From NCBI GenBank assembly GCA_002362105.1, contig DETD01000019.1, positions 262,725 through 326,724 on the forward strand: DNA of 64,000 nucleotides, read 5' to 3'. The notes under the pieces were generated by a model. The model saw only the letters and a list, made by a program, of their open reading frames with translations. It had not been told where the DNA came from and ran no database searches. Positions 29,001 to 38,069 of the stretch are shown here, one piece after another. Positions within the stretch are counted from its first letter, which is position 1, and every line of letters starts with the position of its first letter. The stretch comes from Bacteroidales bacterium UBA3297. GTDB lineage: Bacteria; Bacteroidota; Bacteroidia; Bacteroidales; Paludibacteraceae. The translations under genes were made by a program, and so were the position numbers.

Positions 29001-29398
29001 ACTGCAACCTGAGTGCAGACTGCCTTGACTTTGCCCGCATAGCGTACGATGCAAAAGGCAATGCTTATGTGGCGAATGCGTCAACCTCGATGCCCCGTCC
29101 CGACTATGACGACATTTCGGATGCTGCAGCATCCGTCATCTCTGACCGTTACGTGGAAGACGGGTCTTATTTAAAAATTCAGACGGTGTCGCTGACTTAT
29201 AGTCTGTCAAGCAAGATGACGAGCCTGTGGCATCTTGCTGATTTCCGTCTGACCGCATCTGTCGAAAACCTGCACACGTTCACTAAATACAGTGGTTACG
29301 ACCCCGAGAATCCGGGTTGCGCCATCCGCCAGGGTGTGGACGAGGGCCGGTATCCGTCGCCAAGAACCTACAGGTTCTCGGTATCGGTGAAATTTTGA
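26030..29398 (+). CDS. SusC-like TonB-dependent receptor 2
   Basis: A 1122-residue paralogue of receptor 1 with the same layout: Cys module at 1-54 (variant beginning MNGKVTCEAL), delayed hydrophobic signal, carboxypeptidase-like domain, plug and barrel ending in SVSVKF. Long blocks are nearly identical to receptor 1 (plug and early barrel; a late-barrel block around 28400-28690), separated by clearly diverged stretches in the middle of the barrel, which may carry ligand-specific loops. The gap to receptor 1 is 32 bases, and this junction is almost identical to the one before receptor 4. The signal segment is the same as in receptor 1. Confidence 0.88.
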   Translation: MNGKVTCEALKKVRKQIADANGIPYEPVACNHKGDCRGTCPACEAEMRYIERELAVRKRKEGHLHIVGVAKDLLPSYESMAKHAAAVAIAAATSLSAMPTEVCAKKSSTATTEQVGKIVTVKGVVKDEAGVLPGTLVTIKGTDKEVETDDKGKFEIEAPIGSVLVFEFLGYDPVEMPVKKKNLKVKLGTEDYSGIEGLIVLPPAVPLLNKPLIIEKHILGAEPRESSADRTVKGLTSVTYPSTFSGQPGTGLQTVACGRSSLVGDDNLLLTFDGVAYDAIGRYTRNTFNTADIDHVTFSYAGTRLSRCRNTGKVMDIAMKKGGQSAEIQYNGSFSVSQFTKRYSMMNLQEYASYQTANRNENTYFLNTSLLGSGTDWQDKLFRTAVGHDHHLSFSNGNDKNHFYSSLGYTKQEGVIVGSDYERIGGRVSVGLEPNDWLEMGADVYIGHHASTEVANLPHSSGPTVSNYRGVDDNVLVQTLLQQPSDSPYNPDGSYAGPAKESGVSVNPVAEVRNSPLEYKETDVLGRTYMNFKLSSDLKWFNELSTGMTRSDERLFLPPYDYGTLSRPAEMASLCEGAYNSNLTNLGTGLSYTKKITKLHNISFQSDLRVESFDWNGQMVEGTGFSTSVLPALNLASEAHGNRYFDGSASMFTLHGEAQYNYRGCGIEVDGEYDGESFFGTERRWNFYPSVSAIWRVNENKFFDEYRPLRFVNLLSLTALYSESGNRPYSQLVYMSNCYWNNPDLEQERNRLYALKLAMSLGERNSYFLMGYEYNVEQTDRVRLTAQVFRRENTNLILDANVAGSENGLAKKDACFINAGAIKNTGFSVSLNGDIIRDSLLKKPISWSAALSFMHVRNEVTELGPFTAVTEKSAPLGGYSLFGNDVAVSRTVVGKAPGRFYGYKSEGLIQNEAELADYRAKTGRTAKVGDVRYSATETYIGDPNPDFTFKFGTDLSWGQWSLNVLFTGAYGNDVYNMVRQRISEQTAANRNCNLSADCLDFARIAYDAKGNAYVANASTSMPRPDYDDISDAAASVISDRYVEDGSYLKIQTVSLTYSLSSKMTSLWHLADFRLTASVENLHTFTKYSGYDPENPGCAIRQGVDEGRYPSPRTYRFSVSVKF

Positions 29399-29419
29399 AG
29401 AAAGAAAACAAGGAAACCT

Positions 29420-32400
29420 ATGAACGGAAAACTAACCTGCGAAACGCTGAAGAAGGTAAGGAAACAGATAGCCGACGCCAACGGCATACCTTACGAGCCG
29501 GCGGTGTGCACCCACAAGGGCAATTGTTCTGGCACCTGTCCTGCCTGCGAGGCAGAGGTGCGGTATATAGAGCGTGAGCTGGCGGCCCGCAAGCGTAAGG
29601 AGGGACACCTGAATATTGTTGGAGTGGCAAAAGACCTGTTGCCCTCTTATGAGTCTATGGCCAAACATGCGGCAGCTGTGGCCATTGCGACGGCTACCAG
29701 CTTGTCGGTTGCGCCTGTCGATGCCTGCGCTCAGGAGAGTCGGCCAGACACCGTTGTGAATGTGGAAAGGATGGTGAGATTTAGAGGTGTGGTGAAAGAT
29801 GACAATGGCGTACTGCCTGGAGCCTCAGTTACGGTTAAAGGTACTGACAATATTGTAGAAACGGACGATGACGGTGATTTTGTAATAGAAGCACCTATAG
29901 GATCATCTCTAATCATTGAATACGACGGGTATGAGTCTGCAGAAGTGGCGGTTAGTGACGGAATATATAAGTTGGAGATTAGACTTGGTTTTGACGACTG
30001 TTTAACTGAAATTACCGTTGAACGAGAACCTATGTTTGCAGGAGGTGTCAGTGGTTTTTCTGGTATTAGTATAGAGGAACTGGTACCTTATGACGCGTCT
30101 GCGTCTATTGCGGCACTCTTCACCCCAGTCTCCGGGCAACCAGGTATTAGACCCTATTTAAAAAGGCATGGCAAATTGTCGTTGATTGGAGATGACAATT
30201 CGGTGATGTTTATTAATGGAATACCGCTTGATGCTGGTGTTGGACGTTACACCGGGAACGCAATCGAATCGGCTAATGTCGAGAGCGTAAGTGTTTCTCC
30301 TACGGGTTACCCTTATGGTAGGCAGTTTGGCAACTCAATTTTTGTGAGTAAACGTGAGGGTGGTAGTTTTTATGACAAAAAGAACTCCATTCAATACAAG
30401 GGCGACTTCTCCGTGTCGCAGTTCACCAAACGCTACCGTATGATGGACTTGCAGGAGTATGCGTCGTACTATTCCGACCCGCAGGTTGCGAACGAAGGAA
30501 GTCTTCTGTTTGGAAGAGGCACCGATTGGCAGGACGAGTTGTTTCGGACGGCTCTTGGTCACAAGCACCATCTCTCTTTCTGGGGCACAGGGAAGAACAA
30601 AATCCAATACGACGCTTCGTTCGATTATTCGAAACAACAGGGGGTCCTTTCTGACACTGATTACGAACGGATTGGCGGACGTGCATTTTTGAAATATCGT
30701 TTGGGAGACAGACTGGATTTAAAAACGGATGTGGACTTCTCTCATTACGCCTCCAACGAGGTAGCGAATATCCCGCATCCGTTACGTCCCACAGTGTCCA
30801 ACTATAAGGGGGTTGACAACAACATACTGGTGCAGACGCTTCTGCAACGGCCGTATTCCTCCCCAGAAGGTGCTGGAAATCTGGTGGCAGAAGCAAAAAA
30901 CTCGCCGCTAAAATATAAGGAGACAGATGTGTTGTGGAGAACGGAGATTAAAATGAAGTTATTCGGCAATTTGGATTGGAAAAGTTCTTTTTCCGCAAAC
31001 TTTACGCGTGCGAACGAAAGTTTGCCTGTAGTTTCATTCGGAACGGCCTCCCAAACTATGGATGCGGCTCCGTTTAGAGAGGGATTGTATGACAGTGATG
31101 TGACGAAGGTTGGTACCAGTTTGTTTTATAGACTCCGACGAAGGCCTAATGACTTTAGCTCTTCTTTGTTTGCGGAATTGGAAAACTACAAGTGGAGTGG
31201 TGAGATGGAGGGAAAACGGGGTACTTCAACAGAAGAGAAGGACGTACAGAGTTTGGCGAAAGAAATTCACGGTGACAACTGTTTTGGAGGCTCTGCCTCT
31301 GTGCTGAGGTTCAATGGCCATGTTAACTATATTTACGGGGGAAAATATCTTCTGCGAGCGAATGGTCATCTTGTGGGAGGCTCTTTCTTTAACGGAGATC
31401 GGCAGTGGAATTTCTATCCAGAAGTGTTTGTCAAATGGCGTTTGAATGATGAATTTTTTTATGATTATAGCCGTATTAGTAGAATCATAAATTATTTGAA
31501 TTTGTCTGTCCATTATTCAGAGACAGGCAATAGTCCGTACTCACAATTGGTGTATTTATCAGACTGTTACAAGAATAATCCGAATCTAAAATGGGAACGG
31601 AGCCGGCGGCTTGCGGGCGTACTGGACTTTGGCTCGTGGTCGATGAAAAAATTTGATGTTGATGCCGAGATTAGTGTGTTTGTCGGGAACAACACCGATT
31701 TGATGCTGGACGCTAAAACGGCGGGAACGGAATACGGGTTAGCGAGCAAAGACGCCTATTTTGTGAATGCGGGAGCCATAAGGAATACGGGATTTGAGGC
31801 GTCGGTGAACGGTGCCATTTTTAAAGAAAAACTGTTTGACAATCTGTTTAAATGGAATGTCAACCTGAAGTATACCCGAGTCTGTAACGAGGTAACCGAC
31901 CTTGGTCCTTTTACGGAGGTGACGGAAAAGTCGGCACCGCTGGGCGGATACCAATTGTTCGGTAACGATGTGGCGGTAAGCCGAACGGTGGTCGGCAGGG
32001 CTCCCGGCCTGTTCTACGGTTACAGGTCGGCAGGGCTGATTGTGAACGAGGCGGAACTGGCCGACTACAAATCGGCTACGGGTCGTCAGGCCCGTGTGGG
32101 GGACCTGAAATACAGTGCTGCCAAGGCGTATATAGGAGACCCGAACCCCGAGTTCACCTATGCCTTCGGCACAGGTTTGGATTGGGGACCGTGGACACTC
32201 AACGTGCAGTTCTCAGGCGTATATGGCAACGACGTCTACAATCTGGTCCGCCAACGCATAGAGGCGCAGACAGCAGCGAACCGCAACTGCAACCTGAGTG
32301 CAGACTGCCTTGGCTTTGCCCGCATAGCGCACGATGCGACGGGCAATGCCTATGTGGTGAATGCGTCAACCTCGATGCCCCGTCCCGACTATGACGACAC

Positions 32401-32683
32401 TTCGGATGCTGCAGCATCCGTCATCTCTGACCGTTATGTGGAAGACGGGTCCTACTTGAAGATCCAGTCTTTGGCACTAACCTACAGGGTACCGGAAACG
32501 AAGTTGTATCACTGGTATGTTGAACGCATCAGTGCGACAATCTCTGTCGAAAACCTGCACACGTTCACCAAATACAGCGGTTACGACCCCGAGAATCCGG
32601 GTTGCGCCATCCGCCAGGGTGTGGACGAGGGCCGGTATCCGTCGCCAAGAACCTACAGGTTCTCGGTGTCGGTGAAATTTTAG
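29420..32683 (+). CDS. SusC-like TonB-dependent receptor 3
   Basis: A 1087-residue paralogue. The Cys module is of the receptor 1 type (MNGKLTCETL, C7/C30/C36/C40/C43), and the signal segment ends differently (SVAPVDACAQ). The plug and barrel are more diverged from receptors 1 and 2, but the last 250 or so residues are again close to them (for example SAPLGGYQLFGND and the terminal 45 residues). It starts 21 bases after receptor 2 and ends 32 bases before the start of receptor 4, so all four are likely one operon. Confidence 0.88.
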   Translation: MNGKLTCETLKKVRKQIADANGIPYEPAVCTHKGNCSGTCPACEAEVRYIERELAARKRKEGHLNIVGVAKDLLPSYESMAKHAAAVAIATATSLSVAPVDACAQESRPDTVVNVERMVRFRGVVKDDNGVLPGASVTVKGTDNIVETDDDGDFVIEAPIGSSLIIEYDGYESAEVAVSDGIYKLEIRLGFDDCLTEITVEREPMFAGGVSGFSGISIEELVPYDASASIAALFTPVSGQPGIRPYLKRHGKLSLIGDDNSVMFINGIPLDAGVGRYTGNAIESANVESVSVSPTGYPYGRQFGNSIFVSKREGGSFYDKKNSIQYKGDFSVSQFTKRYRMMDLQEYASYYSDPQVANEGSLLFGRGTDWQDELFRTALGHKHHLSFWGTGKNKIQYDASFDYSKQQGVLSDTDYERIGGRAFLKYRLGDRLDLKTDVDFSHYASNEVANIPHPLRPTVSNYKGVDNNILVQTLLQRPYSSPEGAGNLVAEAKNSPLKYKETDVLWRTEIKMKLFGNLDWKSSFSANFTRANESLPVVSFGTASQTMDAAPFREGLYDSDVTKVGTSLFYRLRRRPNDFSSSLFAELENYKWSGEMEGKRGTSTEEKDVQSLAKEIHGDNCFGGSASVLRFNGHVNYIYGGKYLLRANGHLVGGSFFNGDRQWNFYPEVFVKWRLNDEFFYDYSRISRIINYLNLSVHYSETGNSPYSQLVYLSDCYKNNPNLKWERSRRLAGVLDFGSWSMKKFDVDAEISVFVGNNTDLMLDAKTAGTEYGLASKDAYFVNAGAIRNTGFEASVNGAIFKEKLFDNLFKWNVNLKYTRVCNEVTDLGPFTEVTEKSAPLGGYQLFGNDVAVSRTVVGRAPGLFYGYRSAGLIVNEAELADYKSATGRQARVGDLKYSAAKAYIGDPNPEFTYAFGTGLDWGPWTLNVQFSGVYGNDVYNLVRQRIEAQTAANRNCNLSADCLGFARIAHDATGNAYVVNASTSMPRPDYDDTSDAAASVISDRYVEDGSYLKIQSLALTYRVPETKLYHWYVERISATISVENLHTFTKYSGYDPENPGCAIRQGVDEGRYPSPRTYRFSVSVKF

Positions 32684-32715
32684 AGAAGAAAAATAGGAGA
32701 GAAAACCAGTTGAAT

Positions 32716-35700
32716 ATGAACGGGAAAGTCACATGCGAAGCGTTGAAGAAAGTAAGGAAACAGATAGCCGATGCCAACGGCATTCCTTACGAACCTGTTG
32801 TTTGTAACCACCAGGGCGACTGCCGTGGCACTTGCCCAGCCTGCGAGGCAGAGATGCATTATATAGAGCGTGAACTGGCGGTCCGCAAGAACGAAAAGAA
32901 ACACCTAAACATAGTGGGGGTGGCTAAAGAAGCGCTACCCTCAAAAAACGAGTTCGCAAAGCAGGCTGCCGTGTTGGCAATAAGCGCTGCTGCTACTTTG
33001 TCGGTTCTGCCAGCTGGTGTGAAAGCGCAGCGTGTGCCGCTTTTGCCAATAGAGCGTAACGATTCTAAACTGTTTTGGGTTAAGGGGGTCGTGCAAGATG
33101 AAGACGGTGTGTTGACTAATGTCAGTGTAATAAGGCCAAATACAGGAGAATCTGTGACGACCGACAAAGATGGACGCTTCAAGATAAGGGTGGCCAAAGG
33201 TGAAGTGTTGTTGTTCTGGCATGAAGTGTATGGGGAATACTCTATAAAAGTGGAGGAACCTCAGGATGATTTGGTCGTGATTATGGAACAGCCAATTACA
33301 GTATTACCCCCAATAGAATGTGAGAGTATGGCGTCTGCACAATTTACAGGTCTAATGTGTCTGTCTGAGTCTAGGTTAGTAAACCCGAATAACGCCTTGC
33401 TTTATAGCGAGGGGGCGCGGTTTAACTCGGTATCGGGCCAGCCGGAAGCTCCAATCTCAGTTCTTGCTCGTGGATATAATACACTTATAAAAGGAAGCCA
33501 GTTGTATGTGAATAATGGGGCTCCTATAGATGGAAATTTTAGTTGGAACCCCCTGCAATCGATAAACAAAGGAAATAATAGGTATATAGAATTAATCTAC
33601 GATGGCAGGGGTATGGCAATGTATGGCTCTAGTGCTGCGAATGGAGCGACACTTGTGTCTGATGTTTTTAATAATGGTGTAAGTTATTATGGGGAGTTCT
33701 CGCTATCGCAGTTCTCCAAACGTTATAATATGATGAATGCCCCAAGGTATGCCGATTATGTAAATGCCCCCCTTATCGTAAATGACAGGGGGGAGTCTGA
33801 TATTGGTCTGACACCAGCTGCCGATACCGATTGGCAGGATGTTCTGTTCCGGAATGCGCTGGGGCATTCCCATCGTCTGGATGTGGGAGAATATAGTAAT
33901 GACAAATTTGATTATAATTGTTCCTTAGGCTATACCAGCCAAGATGGCGTTATTGCATCTTCGGGGTTTGAAAGTGTCGACGGAAAAGTTATGGTGAACG
34001 TAAGGCCAAGTAAACGGGTGAATTTTGGAGCGAGAGTCAAAGCCAATCGCCAACAAATAGAACTGGTCAATATAGCGAAACCATGGTTTCTTGCCCCAAC
34101 GGTGTACAGCTTTAAGGGAACTGACAACAATGTGCTTGTGCAGAATTTATTACAACTCCCAACTGACAGGCCCTATCATTCAGGTGGTAGTTTTGCAGGA
34201 CCTGAAAATGCTGGAGGTGGAACGGCGAATACTATTGCAGAGGTGGAAGACTGTCCGTTACAGCGTAAAGAAACCAACATTTACGGAAGTACTTACTTGA
34301 ATTTTATGTTCCCGACAATAAAATGGAATAACTTCTTCTCTGTAAACAGCGCAAATGTTGACGAGTGTTACAAACAATTGCCGTGCAACTATGGAGCACA
34401 GCAACAGACTTCGCAAGAAGCGATGTCGCTTGTGGGCGATTTTTATAGCAATCACATGTGCTTTTCTTCTGGAGTCGAATATCCTCATGAATTCAGGAAA
34501 AAACACAAAACCAAATTGTCATTGCAGACTGTTCTCGACCATTACAATTGGGAAGAACAGACTACGGGAAAAATAGGTACAAGCCCTTCTTATAACCAGT
34601 TTAATGGAGACGGAAATTTATTTTCCGTCTTAGGAACAGCTGAGTACAGATATAAACATTTGTTTGATACAGATGTTTTTGGAAGGTACGAAAGAACAAA
34701 CGGTCTGTTGGTAGGAAAACAACATGCATTCTATCCGGCCTGTGCATTGAATTGGAGATTCCATGAAATAGGTGCTTTCGAAGGCTTTTTTAGGGACGCG
34801 GACTTTGGAAAGAATTTTGAAGATGTGAGTTTTGTGATTCGTTATGGAGAATCGGGTAACAATTTCTTGTCGCAACCTGTATATTGGCAACTGCTTAGTG
34901 AAAATCCGGATTTGAAGTGGGAAAGAACAAGACAAGTCGATGCTTTGTTTAATGTAGACGTCAGTTGTTTTGACGTAATGTTGAAAACTTTCTATAAAAG
35001 AAGTGAAGATTTGATTATGCTCGACCAAACGAGTGGATCGTTTATAAATGCGGGGACCATTGAAAACAAAGGCTTTGAAACTGTTGTCTTTTGCAATACT
35101 GCGAACAGCCAGAATACTTTTTTTACTATGACAAAACTCGCATTCTCGAAAGTCTTCAGTAAGGTTCTTGACCTTGGCCCTTACCAAAGTGTGACAGAGC
35201 AATCTGACCCTTATGGCTCTTACCGTTTGTTCGGGACGGAAATGAGCATTAACCAGACCGAAAAAGGCGGAGCTCCTGGTCGATTCTACGGGTATAAGTC
35301 GTTGGGCATCATTCAGAATGAAGCTGAGAAAGAAGCCTACAATGTAGCCACTGGCCGAACTGCGCGAGTTGGCGACGAAAAGTTCAGTGCTGGTAAAACT
35401 TATATAGGCGATCCGAATCCTGATTTCACCTATAGTTTGTGTGCGGAATTTCATTGGAAGAGATGGTCTATAGCTGCGGGGCTAACGGGTTCTCAAGGTA
35501 ATGACGTGTACAATTTGGTACGTCAGCGTATTTCATCGCAAACCGAAGCCAACAAATACTGCAATTTGTTGGCCGATTGTATAACCTTTGCCCAAGTGAA
35601 AACCGATGCCAATGGTAATGACTATGTGGTGAATGCTTCAACACAGATGCCTCGTCCCGACTATTCGGCCACGGGTGGAGTTGACGCTGCTGTGGTTTCG

Positions 35701-35955
35701 GACCGCTTTGTGGAAGACGGCTCCTATCTGAAACTGCAACACTTGAGTTTGGCTTATGAATGGACTGCCAAGAAAAAGAAAAAATGGAATATCAACCAAC
35801 TGAAAGCTAAGTTCTCAGTCGAAAACCTGCACACGTTCACCAAATACAGCGGTTATGACCCTGAAAATCCGGGCAGTGCTATTCGACAGGGAGTGGACGA
35901 GGGCCGGTATCCGTCGCCAAGAACCTACAGGTTCTCGGTATCGGTGAAGTTTTAG
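32716..35955 (+). CDS. SusC-like TonB-dependent receptor 4
   Basis: A 1079-residue paralogue, the most diverged in plug and barrel. The start is set at the ATG of MNGKVTCEAL, matching the paralogues; the frame is open further upstream into receptor 3 but that extension is the overlapping tail of the previous gene. It has the Cys module, then a signal-like segment (AVLAISAAATLSVLPAGVKA, about 79-98), a short regulatory-like domain, the plug and a barrel ending SVSVKF. The final 45 residues are nearly identical to the other three receptors. No further gene follows for 246 bases, so the cluster ends here without a SusD-like partner. Confidence 0.87.
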   Translation: MNGKVTCEALKKVRKQIADANGIPYEPVVCNHQGDCRGTCPACEAEMHYIERELAVRKNEKKHLNIVGVAKEALPSKNEFAKQAAVLAISAAATLSVLPAGVKAQRVPLLPIERNDSKLFWVKGVVQDEDGVLTNVSVIRPNTGESVTTDKDGRFKIRVAKGEVLLFWHEVYGEYSIKVEEPQDDLVVIMEQPITVLPPIECESMASAQFTGLMCLSESRLVNPNNALLYSEGARFNSVSGQPEAPISVLARGYNTLIKGSQLYVNNGAPIDGNFSWNPLQSINKGNNRYIELIYDGRGMAMYGSSAANGATLVSDVFNNGVSYYGEFSLSQFSKRYNMMNAPRYADYVNAPLIVNDRGESDIGLTPAADTDWQDVLFRNALGHSHRLDVGEYSNDKFDYNCSLGYTSQDGVIASSGFESVDGKVMVNVRPSKRVNFGARVKANRQQIELVNIAKPWFLAPTVYSFKGTDNNVLVQNLLQLPTDRPYHSGGSFAGPENAGGGTANTIAEVEDCPLQRKETNIYGSTYLNFMFPTIKWNNFFSVNSANVDECYKQLPCNYGAQQQTSQEAMSLVGDFYSNHMCFSSGVEYPHEFRKKHKTKLSLQTVLDHYNWEEQTTGKIGTSPSYNQFNGDGNLFSVLGTAEYRYKHLFDTDVFGRYERTNGLLVGKQHAFYPACALNWRFHEIGAFEGFFRDADFGKNFEDVSFVIRYGESGNNFLSQPVYWQLLSENPDLKWERTRQVDALFNVDVSCFDVMLKTFYKRSEDLIMLDQTSGSFINAGTIENKGFETVVFCNTANSQNTFFTMTKLAFSKVFSKVLDLGPYQSVTEQSDPYGSYRLFGTEMSINQTEKGGAPGRFYGYKSLGIIQNEAEKEAYNVATGRTARVGDEKFSAGKTYIGDPNPDFTYSLCAEFHWKRWSIAAGLTGSQGNDVYNLVRQRISSQTEANKYCNLLADCITFAQVKTDANGNDYVVNASTQMPRPDYSATGGVDAAVVSDRFVEDGSYLKLQHLSLAYEWTAKKKKKWNINQLKAKFSVENLHTFTKYSGYDPENPGSAIRQGVDEGRYPSPRTYRFSVSVKF

Positions 35956-36161
35956 GTAAAAGTCATAGAATGAGTATTTTGAGCTGTAACTGGGTAAATG
36001 GAAGAGTATCAGTGAAATAATGCTTATATGGTGACGCTCTTCTGTGGCGGATAAGGGCGCTAAAGATATTGTGAGGAATCAGTAGGCTTTAAAAGACTCT
36101 ATTTTTTTGTCTCTCGCATTAAAAAAATGTCAATAGCCGATTTACTCTCGTTCAATTTGTC

Positions 36162-36169
36162 TATCTTTG
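36162..36169 (+). promoter_or_regulatory. -7 element before the THUMP methyltransferase gene
   Basis: TATCTTTG matches TAnnTTTG and lies 32 bases upstream of the GTG start at 36202. No clear -33 TTTG is seen. Nothing else is evident between 35956 and 36201. Confidence 0.55.
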
Positions 36170-36201
36170 TAGTCCATATAATATTTTAATTTGGATTATC
36201 A

Positions 36202-37971
36202 GTGGGCGAGAAATTTGAATTGATAGCGAAAACCTTTCAAGGCTTGGAAGAAGTACTTGCAAAGGAGTTGGTGAAACTGGGTGCGGAAAAAATAGAGGTG
36301 CTGCGCCGTGGCGTCAGCTTTTGGGGCGACCAGGAGATGATGTACAAGGCGAACCTTTGCTTGCGCACAGCAGTAAGAATCATTAAGCCTATTTACAGCT
36401 TTACGGCCGAAAACGCCGACGAGGTGTATGAGAAGGTAAAGAACTTCGGTTGGGAGGATTATCTCGACAACTCTAAGACTTTCGCTATTGACGCTGTTGT
36501 TAATTCAGAGCGGTTCCGCCACTCGCAATACCTGTCGTACAAGGTGAAGGATGCCATAGCCGACCGTTTCCGTGAACGTACCGGCCAACGCCCTTCTGTC
36601 CGTTTGAACAATCCCGATTTACGTATTAATGTCCATGTCTCGAACGTAGAGGTGACCCTGTCGCTCGACAGTTCGGGTGAGCCTTTGTTCAAACGTGGTT
36701 ACCGGACGGGTCAGACCGAGGCTCCGATTAACGAGGTGTTGGCTGCCGGTATCTTGTTACTGGCTGGTTGGGATGGCCAGCAAGACCTGATTGACCCTAT
36801 GTGCGGTTCGGGCACGTTCTTGGTTGAGGCTGCGCTTATCGCAAAGAACATTATGCCGGGTATCTACCGCGACAGTTTCGCTTTTGAAAAGTGGGCTGAT
36901 TTCGATGCAGACCTGCTCCAGCGCCTGTATGACGACGATTCGCAGGAACGTGAATTTACCCACAAGATATATGGTTCCGACATTCTGAAGCAGGCCATCG
37001 CTATTGCCGACGACAACGTCAAGAGTGCGGGTGTGACCGACTGCGTGGTTACCAAGGTGACTCCTTTCGAGGAGTTGGAACTGCCTTCTAACGATGCGGT
37101 TATTGTGTCGAATCCGCCGTATGGCATCCGCTTGAAGGATGGGGAGACCAGCACGCTCTACGAGCGTTTTGGCGACAAACTGAAAAAGGAATGCACCGGA
37201 ATGAGTGCTTGGATTATTACTCCGCCGAATCCCGATACTACACAGAGTATTGGCTTGGCACCAAGCAAGCGTTTCGCTTTAGACAATGGCGGCATCGCAT
37301 GCGAACTCCGCCGTTACGATATGTTTGCAGGACGCAGAGACGACTTCTTGCGTGAAAAGGCCGCTAATGCCGATGCTGCAAACGCGGAAGAGACACCAAC
37401 TGAAGAGTTGGGCTATACTTTCCGCAAATACGAGTATCCGGATCCTGATGCCCGTGAAATAGAGGAAGACGAACCTCGCCGTGGTGGCGACAGAAAATCA
37501 TTCGGCTCACGCCGTGACGACCGTGGCCGTGGTTTTGGCCGTGGCTCCCGTGATGGTGAGGGCGATGATACCGACGGCTACACTTTTGAAACGGAAGAGG
37601 AACGCGCCGCTTACCTGCAATACAAGTTGCGCCACCGCCGTTTTGAGGAAAGAAAGGAACGTGAGGCCCGTGCGGCCCAGCGTGCCGAGAAAGAGGGCGA
37701 AGGCCGACCAAGAGCCCCTCGCAGTGAGGATGAGAACCGTGGACGCAACGGCTTCCGCAAAGACAGTCACCGTGGCTTTAATTCTGAACGCGACAAGAAG
37801 TTTGGTGGTAACGAGCGCTTTACGGGCCAGAGTTGGCGCCGCGACGGCTACCGCCCAAGAGAGGAACGCGCAGGCGAACGTCCTTCCCGCCATGACTTCC
37901 GTAACGACAACTATCAGCCTAAACGTAGTTTCGACCGCCGCAAACATCGTGGCGAGGGCGATGCTGAATAA
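36202..37971 (+). CDS. THUMP-domain 23S rRNA-type (guanine-N2) methyltransferase with Arg/Gly-rich tail
   Basis: A 589-residue RNA methyltransferase. The N-terminal THUMP domain (about 1-155, KTFQGLEEVLAKELVKLGAEK) binds RNA; the catalytic domain follows with the SAM-binding DPMCGSGTFLVEAALIA at about 196-212 and the NPPYGIRL amino-methyltransferase motif at about 308-315. This is the RlmL N-terminal type (COG0116). After about residue 400 comes a 190-residue hydrophilic, Arg/Gly/Asp-rich tail (RGGDRKSFGSRRDDRGRGF and similar), which is unlike E. coli RlmL, where a second methyltransferase domain follows. The start is GTG; no in-frame ATG gives a complete THUMP domain. Confidence 0.88.
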   Translation: MGEKFELIAKTFQGLEEVLAKELVKLGAEKIEVLRRGVSFWGDQEMMYKANLCLRTAVRIIKPIYSFTAENADEVYEKVKNFGWEDYLDNSKTFAIDAVVNSERFRHSQYLSYKVKDAIADRFRERTGQRPSVRLNNPDLRINVHVSNVEVTLSLDSSGEPLFKRGYRTGQTEAPINEVLAAGILLLAGWDGQQDLIDPMCGSGTFLVEAALIAKNIMPGIYRDSFAFEKWADFDADLLQRLYDDDSQEREFTHKIYGSDILKQAIAIADDNVKSAGVTDCVVTKVTPFEELELPSNDAVIVSNPPYGIRLKDGETSTLYERFGDKLKKECTGMSAWIITPPNPDTTQSIGLAPSKRFALDNGGIACELRRYDMFAGRRDDFLREKAANADAANAEETPTEELGYTFRKYEYPDPDAREIEEDEPRRGGDRKSFGSRRDDRGRGFGRGSRDGEGDDTDGYTFETEEERAAYLQYKLRHRRFEERKEREARAAQRAEKEGEGRPRAPRSEDENRGRNGFRKDSHRGFNSERDKKFGGNERFTGQSWRRDGYRPREERAGERPSRHDFRNDNYQPKRSFDRRKHRGEGDAE

Positions 37972-37999
37972 GTAAAATCCGTGTAAGACGAACTATATG

Positions 38000-38023
38000 G
38001 GGTGTGTTCTCTGCAACACACCC
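38000..38023 (+). terminator. Rho-independent terminator after the methyltransferase
   Basis: A 9-base-pair stem (GGGTGTGTT / AACACACCC) with a 6-base loop is followed by TTTGTTTTTT, 28 bases past the stop codon. Confidence 0.8.
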
Positions 38024-38069
38024 TTTGTTTTTTCCGGCCTTGGGGGGCGGAAACACAAAAAGGAACATA

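Noticed and set aside
32602..32715. Upstream start for receptor 4 overlapping receptor 3
   Set aside because: The extra 38 codons are the 3' end of receptor 3 read in another frame; the paralogues all begin at MNGK.
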